From the NCBI GenBank assembly GCA_903834825.1, contig CAILKQ010000072.1, positions 1 through 48,216 on the forward strand: DNA of 48,216 nucleotides, read 5' to 3'. The notes under the pieces are model-generated. The model was not told where the DNA came from. It made no database searches and worked only from the letters and a program-made list of their open reading frames with translations. Positions within the stretch are counted from its first letter, which is position 1. Every line of letters begins with the position of its first letter. Origin of the DNA: an uncultured bacterium. GTDB lineage: Bacteria > Bacteroidota > Bacteroidia > Chitinophagales > Chitinophagaceae. Made by a program: the position numbers and the translations under genes. Below are positions 42,628 through 48,216 of this stretch, one piece after another.

Positions 42628-43575
42628 ATGAACAACTGGAAGATATTGGTCTCAATGCTGTTGGGTTGGTTCCCCATGGGCCTTTTTGCCCAGTTGAAAG
42701 ACACCACCATCAATGATCAAGGCCGTCAGGTGACCCTTTCACCGGTTGTGATCAGGAGTGGCACCAATGTGCCAGGGTTCATCAAACGCGTTGAAAACGA
42801 TACTACTTTTTACAAGGCATTTAAAAACCTGAGGGTACTGAATTACTCTTCGCTCAATGATGTGCGAATGTTTGATCGAAAGGGTAAGGTTGAAGCCAGT
42901 CTGTTCAGCAAGACCAGGCAATGGGCTTCCCGGTCCTGTAGGGTCACCAAGGTAATAGAGGAAAAAACCACCGGCGATTTTTACAAGGCTGGGGGCGATT
43001 ACAATTACTATACCGCCGAGCTTTATGCTTCCCTTTTCTTCTCAAAAGATACCGTCTGCGGTCAGTCAAATGTCATCAAGGACATCAATGTAACACTCAG
43101 GGGAAGGAAGGGGTTGGACAAGCACAAGGAGCAATTGAAGATGTTGTTTTTCAATCCAGGGAAGGACATTCCGGGTATTCCCCTGATGGGAGAAAAGGTC
43201 AAGGTTTTTGACAAAGCGCACTCCGATTTGTATGACTTCAGCATCGATATCCAGGAATACAAGGGCAAGCCTGCTTATCTTTTTGTTTTGAAAATCAAGG
43301 AGGGACTGGCTTTTTACAAAAAGGATGATGTGGTGATCGATGAAATGACAACCTGGTTCAACTATAATAGTTTCGAAGTGATGGCCCGCAATTACAGCAT
43401 GAGCTACAATGCGGGGGTATACAGATTCAATGTCTCCATGCAAGTGGAGATAGAAAAGATGGGACAATACCTTTACCCCAAAATCATCCGGTACGATGGC
43501 AACTGGGGCGTGCTGATCAAGGGTAAGGAGCGAGGGTTGTTTACTGCTACTATTTATGACCTTGATGTCAACTGA
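42628..43575 (+). CDS. Exported protein of unknown function
   Basis: A 315-residue protein with a signal peptide (MNNWKILVSMLLGWFPMGLFAQ). The mature part carries a TPVVIRSG-like strand near residue 38 and the LSPVVIRSGTNV / FIKRVENDTTFYKAF segment typical of Bacteroidota-specific exported proteins that follow a carboxypeptidase-like start. The rest is mixed alpha/beta without recognisable catalytic motifs; the second half has several aromatic-rich strands ending ATIYDLDVN. I do not recognise the family. The 3' end overlaps the RluD-type gene by 22 bases. ATG 42628 is preferred over a GTG one codon earlier. Confidence 0.8.
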   Translation: MNNWKILVSMLLGWFPMGLFAQLKDTTINDQGRQVTLSPVVIRSGTNVPGFIKRVENDTTFYKAFKNLRVLNYSSLNDVRMFDRKGKVEASLFSKTRQWASRSCRVTKVIEEKTTGDFYKAGGDYNYYTAELYASLFFSKDTVCGQSNVIKDINVTLRGRKGLDKHKEQLKMLFFNPGKDIPGIPLMGEKVKVFDKAHSDLYDFSIDIQEYKGKPAYLFVLKIKEGLAFYKKDDVVIDEMTTWFNYNSFEVMARNYSMSYNAGVYRFNVSMQVEIEKMGQYLYPKIIRYDGNWGVLIKGKERGLFTATIYDLDVN

Positions 43576-44630
43576 GCATTGTTGGAGTAGCCCCTCCATT
43601 TCTGGATGACAGCCTTCATGTCATCTGCCAGCTCACTTTCAAAAAGCATTTCCTCTCCGGTAGCAGGGTGAATGAATCCAAGTGTTTTTGCATGCAGGGC
43701 CTGTCGCTTACACAAATTAAAACAGTTGTCAACGAATTGCTTGTATTTTGTAAAAACTGTTCCTTTTACTACCCTGTCTCCGCCATACACATCGTCGTTG
43801 AAAAGGGGATGCCCCCTGTGCTGCATGTGCACCCTGATCTGATGGGTCCTTCCGGTCTCCAGCCTGCATTCCACAAGGCTAACATATTTGAGGTCTTCCA
43901 GCACAGTATAATGGGTAATGGCATTTTTCCCGTGTTCGCTATCCGGGAATACGTCCATCAATTTTCTGAACCTGGGGTGTCTTCCAATATTGCCCTCAAT
44001 GGTGCCTTCCACCTCATCAAAATTTCCCCATACAAGGGCCATGTACCTTCTTTTTACGGTGTGTTCAAAGAATTGCCTGGCAAGTTTTACAGCAGCCAGT
44101 TCAGACTTGGCCAAGACAATAAGCCCAGTTGTGTTTTTATCAATTCGGTGCACCATGCCAAACCTGGGTAGTTTGGTTTCATCAAGGTCTGGTTGTTGTT
44201 CACGCAAATGCCAGGCTACCCCATTGATCAGGGTGCCACTGAAGTTGCCTGAACCGGGGTGAACCACCATACCCGCAGGCTTGTTGATGAGCAGGATATG
44301 GTCGTCTTCATACACGATGTTCAATGGCAATTGCTCTGGGATGATTTCGTAAGTAACCGGGTCAGTATCAGAGTAAAAGATGATCTGGTCTGCAGGTTTT
44401 ACCTTGTAATTGGCCTTGATGGGTTGGTTGTTCACCAAGACCATGCCATTGTCAATGGCCCGCTGGATCTTGTTCCTGGAGGTATTGACCACCCTGTTCA
44501 ACAGGAATTTATCTATTCTCAAGGGTTCCTGCCCTTTGTCCACTTCAATCGCCAGTCTTTCGTACAGTTCTTCTGACCCTTGCTCAACGATATCCTCACC
44601 CATCATTTCATTGCTGTTCTCCTGCGGCAT
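43554..44630 (-). CDS. RluD-family 23S rRNA pseudouridine synthase
   Basis: A 358-residue RluA/RluD-type synthase. An S4 RNA-binding domain (about residues 35-90, RIDKFLLNRVVNTSRNKIQ and VKPADQI) precedes the catalytic domain with GMVHRIDKNTTGLIV, whose Asp is the nucleophile, and ETGRTHQIRVHMQH. These motifs resemble RluD more than RluA or RluC, but the target uridines are inferred. The ATG at 44630 lies 14 bases from a minus-strand -7 box; the frame continues upstream to 44717 across that promoter, so the longer start is rejected. Confidence 0.9.
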   Translation of the reverse strand: MPQENSNEMMGEDIVEQGSEELYERLAIEVDKGQEPLRIDKFLLNRVVNTSRNKIQRAIDNGMVLVNNQPIKANYKVKPADQIIFYSDTDPVTYEIIPEQLPLNIVYEDDHILLINKPAGMVVHPGSGNFSGTLINGVAWHLREQQPDLDETKLPRFGMVHRIDKNTTGLIVLAKSELAAVKLARQFFEHTVKRRYMALVWGNFDEVEGTIEGNIGRHPRFRKLMDVFPDSEHGKNAITHYTVLEDLKYVSLVECRLETGRTHQIRVHMQHRGHPLFNDDVYGGDRVVKGTVFTKYKQFVDNCFNLCKRQALHAKTLGFIHPATGEEMLFESELADDMKAVIQKWRGYSNNAQLTSRS

Positions 44631-44636
44631 AATGCG

Positions 44637-44652
44637 TATTTTTGCAAAGTTA
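44637..44652. promoter_or_regulatory. Head-to-head -7 boxes between lipB and the pseudouridine synthase
   Basis: The plus-strand TATTTTTG (44637-44644) directly abuts CAAAGTTA (44645-44652), which is TAACTTTG on the minus strand. Both are exact TAnnTTTG matches. A TTG at 44611-44613 gives the plus-strand box a 23-base spacer. The plus-strand box points at lipB and the minus-strand box at the pseudouridine synthase gene. Confidence 0.65.
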
Positions 44653-44679
44653 ACGTCTTTGTGCACCAATTGAAGAAAC

Positions 44680-45393
44680 ATGCAGCAAGCGGTATATGTT
44701 AGGGACCTTGGGAACATGGAATATGGGGATGCCTGGCGTGTTCAGGATGCGCTGTTGCTGGAGAATACCAACAAGAAAATAAAGCTTGCCAAGGGTGAAG
44801 ATGCTGGTGAAACCATTCACCACCTCCTTTTTTGCGAACATCCACCTGTTTATACGCTGGGGAAAAGTGGGAAGGAAGAACATGTATTGATCAGCAAGGA
44901 GGAATTGGCCAAAAGGAATATTGGTTATTATCCTACCAACAGGGGTGGAGACATCACTTTCCATGGTCCTGGTCAGGTGGTAGGGTATCCTATCATCGAT
45001 CTTGAAAAATTTTTTACTGACATTGGCAGGTACCTCAGGTTCCTGGAGGATGTCATTATCCTCACATTGGCCCATTATGGTTTGAAAGGAGAACGGAGTC
45101 CAGGAGAAACAGGCGTTTGGTTAGACCCATCCAACAAAATGATGGCAAGAAAGATATGTGCGATGGGGGTCCGCTGCAGCAGATGGGTTACCATGCACGG
45201 ATTTGCACTCAACGTCAACACTGATCTCAATTATTTCAGTTCAATTGTTCCTTGCGGAATTCCCGACAAACAGGTTACCTCATTACAGAAGGAGTTGGGA
45301 AGGGAAGTGGAGATGGTGGCTGTCAAGGCATTGATCATGAAAAATTTCGAACAGGTCTTCCAGTGTAAAATTATCGTACCTCAGGAGGGATGA
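44680..45393 (+). CDS. lipB: Octanoyltransferase LipB
   Basis: A 237-residue LipB that moves octanoate from acyl carrier protein to lipoyl domains. RGGDITFHGPGQ (residues 88-99), the catalytic Lys158 (ARKICAMGV) and the acyl-accepting Cys192 (IVPCGI) are intact. The gene is at the normal length. A lipoate synthase gene, its usual partner, is not in the window. Its last 23 bases overlap the end of the converging unknown gene. Confidence 0.95.
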   Translation: MQQAVYVRDLGNMEYGDAWRVQDALLLENTNKKIKLAKGEDAGETIHHLLFCEHPPVYTLGKSGKEEHVLISKEELAKRNIGYYPTNRGGDITFHGPGQVVGYPIIDLEKFFTDIGRYLRFLEDVIILTLAHYGLKGERSPGETGVWLDPSNKMMARKICAMGVRCSRWVTMHGFALNVNTDLNYFSSIVPCGIPDKQVTSLQKELGREVEMVAVKALIMKNFEQVFQCKIIVPQEG

Positions 45394-46162
45394 AAAACTT
45401 GTTTTGCTCCCTTAGCTTTTCGTCTTCATACAGATCATACTTGAACCAGCCGCTGTGCAGAAAATTGGAACGGTCTATCAGCAGCTGGGGTTCCTTGATA
45501 TTCCTCATGTGAAACATAGGAGTGCCGTCTTCCTTGAATACCCGAAGTGAGAATTTCTTTTTGTAGGTATCGGGCAGGGCGATGATGAGGTTTCCTTCAC
45601 TGTTGGTGAAAATAAGCCCTGAAGGGGTGAATACATTTTCGTTGATGTTGTCCTCAATTTTACCAGATAGGTTGATGCCCGTACCTGTTTCCCTTTTTAT
45701 TTTGAGGGCTTTGTCAGGAGTAAGACCACGCATACCATTTGCATCATTGGTGCCATCAATCAATGCATTTACCGATGTTGTCATGGACACACTGTGGGAA
45801 TTGAATGAAGTATCTTTGACAGCTTTTTGGGCCGCTGTAAAAAGATACCTTCCTCCGGGGTTGACATAGTAAATCCTGTAATAGCTATTGGCAACGCCTG
45901 GCTTTTTATCTACATAGCCATTTGAAACTGATGTAGGGTCCGGCATGGATACAATTGACCTGAATCCAGTCAGTGAATCAACGGATCGCTGGATGATCAA
46001 TTGTGTCAGCTCAGGATGGGGGTTGAGCCATCCAATGATCACCATTCCATTTCTTTCTTTCACGGTAAAATGAGGAAGGCTATCCTCTGCTTTTGCCGAC
46101 GCCAACAAAAGCAAGATAGAAGAGAAATAAATTAAAATATTTTTCCTTTTTGGTATGGACAT
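45371..46162 (-). CDS. Exported protein of unknown function with fibronectin-III-like segment
   Basis: A 263-residue protein with a signal peptide (about residues 4-25, ILIYFSSILLLLASAKA). Residues about 30-105 (VIIGWLNPHPELTQLIIQRSVDS then YYRIYYVNPGG) follow the W...IxRSxDS...F...YxD...YYRI pattern of fibronectin-III-like domains in Bacteroidota exported proteins. The C-terminal part (about 165-263) has a second beta-rich segment ending in LFIPPEVR-like sequence (here FFIPPEVR). I know no function. A minus-strand TACCTTTG box sits six bases before the ATG. Confidence 0.75.
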   Translation of the reverse strand: MSIPKRKNILIYFSSILLLLASAKAEDSLPHFTVKERNGMVIIGWLNPHPELTQLIIQRSVDSLTGFRSIVSMPDPTSVSNGYVDKKPGVANSYYRIYYVNPGGRYLFTAAQKAVKDTSFNSHSVSMTTSVNALIDGTNDANGMRGLTPDKALKIKRETGTGINLSGKIEDNINENVFTPSGLIFTNSEGNLIIALPDTYKKKFSLRVFKEDGTPMFHMRNIKEPQLLIDRSNFLHSGWFKYDLYEDEKLREQNKFFIPPEVR

Positions 46163-46168
46163 TGGTTA

Positions 46169-46176
46169 CAAAGGTA
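46169..46176 (-). promoter_or_regulatory. -7 box immediately before the exported-protein ATG
   Basis: TACCTTTG on the minus strand is an exact TAnnTTTG match with six bases to the ATG at 46162, again implying a very short or absent leader. No well-spaced TTG is visible. Confidence 0.5.
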
Positions 46177-46187
46177 ATCCCCCTTGA

Positions 46188-47078
46188 TTAAAAAATGAGT
46201 TCATTGTTGCCAAGTGACCTGTTTCCTTGCAGGCCTCCACTGTGAATTAACAATACTTTTGAATCTCTGGCGAATGCTCCTGCTTCCATCATGCGGTAGA
46301 AAGCGTGTACAAGTTTCCCTGTGTAGACAAAATCGGTAGGAATATGGTGGGTATTGAAAAAATCATTCATTGACTGGAACAACAGCGCATTTTTTTTGGC
46401 ATATCCACCCAAATGAAAATCAAAACGAACATCAAAACGCTTGTTCTTGATTTCTTCTTCACGCAACAACTGCTTGATTTCATTCATTACACTACAATTA
46501 TTTTTGAGCACTGAAACCAGGGTCAACTGTTGGTGAGATTGCAAACCAGCAACCAGTCCAGCGGCCATTGTTCCTGTTCCACAGGCTGCAACCACCCTGT
46601 CATATGCTTCAACACCAGAAATCTCCATGATCTCTTTTGCACCCAACATTCCCAATCTACCATATCCCCCGTGAGGAATGATGGCATGGTTGGGATAGGC
46701 GCTTGAAAATTGGGCAAGGTCTATTGAATCGAAGGTTTCCCTTTTGATAAACTCAAGTTGCATTCCATAGGAAATGCAGTCTATCAAGCTGTGGGAATAT
46801 ATGTTAGGTGCTTCCCCTCTTACAAATCCAATGGATTCCAGGTTGTTTACTTTTGCTGCATAGGCTGCAGCAACAAGATGATTCGAAAAAGCCCCGCCAA
46901 AGGTTAGGATTCCTTTTTTTGCGCTGCTTTTTGCAGTGGCAAGGTAGTGGTTGAGTTTAAAAATCTTGTTTCCGGAAACAATGGGGTGCAGCAGGTCCAG
47001 CCTCAAGACAGCAGCACTGATGCCATGGGTTTGAACATGTTTGTCATTGATTGTTTGTATGATGTTTTTTCCTGACAT
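46188..47078 (-). CDS. D-cysteine desulfhydrase / ACC deaminase-like PLP enzyme
   Basis: A 296-residue fold-type II PLP enzyme. The PLP lysine is Lys38 in VSGNKIFKLN, the substrate loop is FGGAFSNHLVA, and the phosphate-binding glycines are in AACGTGTMAAG. It belongs with D-cysteine desulfhydrase and 1-aminocyclopropane-1-carboxylate deaminase; sequence alone does not separate them. It would release pyruvate and ammonia (with H2S if D-cysteine) or 2-oxobutyrate and ammonia. A one-mismatch box, GACCTTTG, lies eight bases before the ATG at 47078. Confidence 0.85.
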   Translation of the reverse strand: MSGKNIIQTINDKHVQTHGISAAVLRLDLLHPIVSGNKIFKLNHYLATAKSSAKKGILTFGGAFSNHLVAAAYAAKVNNLESIGFVRGEAPNIYSHSLIDCISYGMQLEFIKRETFDSIDLAQFSSAYPNHAIIPHGGYGRLGMLGAKEIMEISGVEAYDRVVAACGTGTMAAGLVAGLQSHQQLTLVSVLKNNCSVMNEIKQLLREEEIKNKRFDVRFDFHLGGYAKKNALLFQSMNDFFNTHHIPTDFVYTGKLVHAFYRMMEAGAFARDSKVLLIHSGGLQGNRSLGNNELIF

Positions 47079-47099
47079 GATCCCTGCAAAGGTCGTATT

Positions 47100-47129
47100 T
47101 TGGTGCTTTGAAATTTCGGACTATTTTCG
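47100..47129 (+). promoter_or_regulatory. Probable promoter of the nucleotidyltransferase gene
   Basis: TTG (47100-47102), a 19-base spacer and TATTTTCG (47122-47129, one mismatch to TAnnTTTG) lie before the ATG at 47148. The layout matches the mgtE promoter, which has the same TTCG ending. Confidence 0.45.
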
Positions 47130-47147
47130 CACCATAAATTTTCTTGT

Positions 47148-48047
47148 ATGAAACCATCTTTGTTGATACTAGCTGCCGGCATGGCCTCCAGGTACGGAGG
47201 AATGAAACAGATTGAAGCATTTGGTCCGGAGGGCGAAACCATCATGGATTATTCCATCTACGATGCCATCAGGGCAGGGTTTGGAAAAGTAGTCTTTGTA
47301 ATCAGGGAAGATTTTGCAGAACAGTTCAAGGCCATATTCGAGCCGAGATTGAAAGGAAGGATTCAGACGGAATACGTATACCAACACCTTGATGCGCATC
47401 TTGATGGATACCAAAGGAGGGAAGACCGGGCCAAGCCCTGGGGAACAGCGCATGCAGTACTGTGTGCAGCTGATGCAATCAACGAACCTTTTGCAGTAAT
47501 CAATGCAGACGATTTTTATGGCCAGGATGCTTTTGTAAAGGCCTATGCATTTTTAACAGGTTCATGCAATGAAAATCATTACTCCATCATTGGATATCAA
47601 TTGAAGCAAACACTGTCCGATTATGGCACTGTCAACAGAGGGGTTTGTACCGTCAACGAAAAGGGCAATCTAATTGGGGTGACAGAGCGTTTGAATATTG
47701 CAAGAAAAGAGGAAGGTGTGGGATGCGATGATGGCCTTGAGCCCGCTCAGCTGAAAGAGGACACCATCGTTTCAATGAATTTCTGGTGCTTCGATCCATC
47801 TGTATTTGCATACTCATCAAAACTGTTTCAACAATTCCTTGCAGAAAAAGGACAGGAGGAAAAGTCAGAATTTTTTATTCCCATTGTTGCAGACCAATTC
47901 ATCCGTGATGGGGAAGGCAGGGTAGAGGTTATTCCAACCAGTTCCATTTGGTTTGGGGTAACCTATAAAAATGATGCTCCTGCAGTAAAGGCGGGCATTG
48001 ACAAATTGCTTTCAACGGGAGAATATCCCAGTGGTCTTTGGCATTAA
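47148..48047 (+). CDS. NDP-sugar pyrophosphorylase-like nucleotidyltransferase
   Basis: A 299-residue nucleotidyltransferase. The signature LILAAGMASRYGGMKQ (residues 5-20) binds the nucleotide. PWGTAHAVLCA, then the metal-binding VINADDFYG (about 122-130) and VSMNFWCFDPS follow the NTP_transferase fold. It joins a sugar phosphate to a nucleotide, or a similar reaction; donor and sugar are unknown. It is divergent from the PLP enzyme and converges on a partial gene at the window edge. Confidence 0.85.
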   Translation: MKPSLLILAAGMASRYGGMKQIEAFGPEGETIMDYSIYDAIRAGFGKVVFVIREDFAEQFKAIFEPRLKGRIQTEYVYQHLDAHLDGYQRREDRAKPWGTAHAVLCAADAINEPFAVINADDFYGQDAFVKAYAFLTGSCNENHYSIIGYQLKQTLSDYGTVNRGVCTVNEKGNLIGVTERLNIARKEEGVGCDDGLEPAQLKEDTIVSMNFWCFDPSVFAYSSKLFQQFLAEKGQEEKSEFFIPIVADQFIRDGEGRVEVIPTSSIWFGVTYKNDAPAVKAGIDKLLSTGEYPSGLWH

Positions 48048-48057
48048 AATTTAGCCA

Positions 48058-48216
48058 TTAACCAAGAATGACTTTTACCATATAAACATGGTCTTGCACT
48101 TTCTTAACCTGTTGGGCCCTGTTGATTCCTTTGATAGATGAAGTATTGCGGAGTTTGATATTGATATCTTTGTCCCTTTTTTTTAGTGTTTCAATGAGCT
48201 GGAAAATATTTTTTGA
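48058..48216 (-). CDS. C-terminal part of an unknown protein, cut by the window edge
   Basis: On the minus strand the frame is open from 48216 to a TAA at 48058-48060 and encodes 52 residues, beginning SKNIFQLIETLKKRDKDI and ending VYMVKVILG. The start lies beyond the window. The tail is Lys-rich with alternating hydrophobic residues. I do not recognise the family. It converges with the nucleotidyltransferase gene, 10 bases apart. Confidence 0.55.
   Translation of the reverse strand, partial: SKNIFQLIETLKKRDKDINIKLRNTSSIKGINRAQQVKKVQDHVYMVKVILG

Noticed and set aside
1-48216. CRISPR arrays, insertion sequences, prophage or integrative elements
   Set aside because: No spaced direct repeats, transposase, integrase or phage gene was found. 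Gene content is core metabolism throughout.

Overview
The window is a compact stretch of chromosomal core genome from a member of the Bacteroidota, most likely a Chitinophagaceae/Chitinophagales-type organism (the rank below phylum is inference). Four things point there. Many intergenic gaps carry the Bacteroidota -7 box TAnnTTTG. One secreted protein ends in a Por/T9SS-type sorting domain. There is a DUF1800/DUF1501 pair. The enzyme repertoire also fits: a PafA-type alkaline phosphatase, a split PntAA/PntAB/PntB transhydrogenase and a serine-palmitoyltransferase-like oxoamine synthase. I see no tRNA, rRNA, insertion sequence, prophage or CRISPR array. No gap between genes exceeds about 270 bases.

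Layout. 1-5594: the 3' end of an unknown lysine-rich protein with a strong terminator, a HAD phosphatase, a PlsC-type acyltransferase, a thioesterase/dipeptide epimerase pair, a short-chain dehydrogenase and an MgtE magnesium channel. 5739-10523: shikimate kinase, a DUF423 membrane protein, the FtsK translocase, a LolA carrier and a UbiX flavin prenyltransferase. 10795-15953: an oxoamine synthase, then a probable operon of PafA-type phosphatase, thymidylate synthase, dihydrofolate reductase and a methyltransferase. 16012-20432: proton-translocating transhydrogenase in three genes, a small coupled ORF and an RsmF-type rRNA methyltransferase. 20526-25380: a LysM/double-psi-barrel cell-wall protein, the DUF1800/DUF1501 export pair and a Nudix hydrolase with a broken or slipping 3' end.

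25374-31862: FolC, a membrane glycosyltransferase, RsmG, a truncated response regulator beside an Hpt-like protein, and MutS. 31863-36458: cysteine desulfurase, GlmM-type mutase, a PAP2 phosphatase and a CorC/HlyC membrane protein. 36464-40067: an SDR without the usual catalytic Tyr/Lys, kynureninase, OMP decarboxylase and an SGNH hydrolase. 40126-48216: an S9 peptidase, an unknown secreted protein, an RluD-type pseudouridine synthase, LipB, an unknown secreted protein, a D-cysteine desulfhydrase/ACC deaminase-like enzyme, an NDP-sugar pyrophosphorylase-like protein and a partial gene.

Folate and one-carbon metabolism recurs (thyA, folA, folC), as does cell-envelope biology (FtsK, LolA, LysM protein, GlmM, PlsC, T9SS substrate). 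Many convergent pairs share or abut stop codons, and several divergent pairs have head-to-head -7 boxes, so the packing is very tight. I did not find a convincing new multi-gene system. The observations most worth checking are the Nudix frameshift at a run of ten A, the response-regulator remnant next to the Hpt protein, two intergenic terminators on the strand with no gene, the small ORF coupled to the rRNA methyltransferase, and the Tat-like/T9SS substrate.
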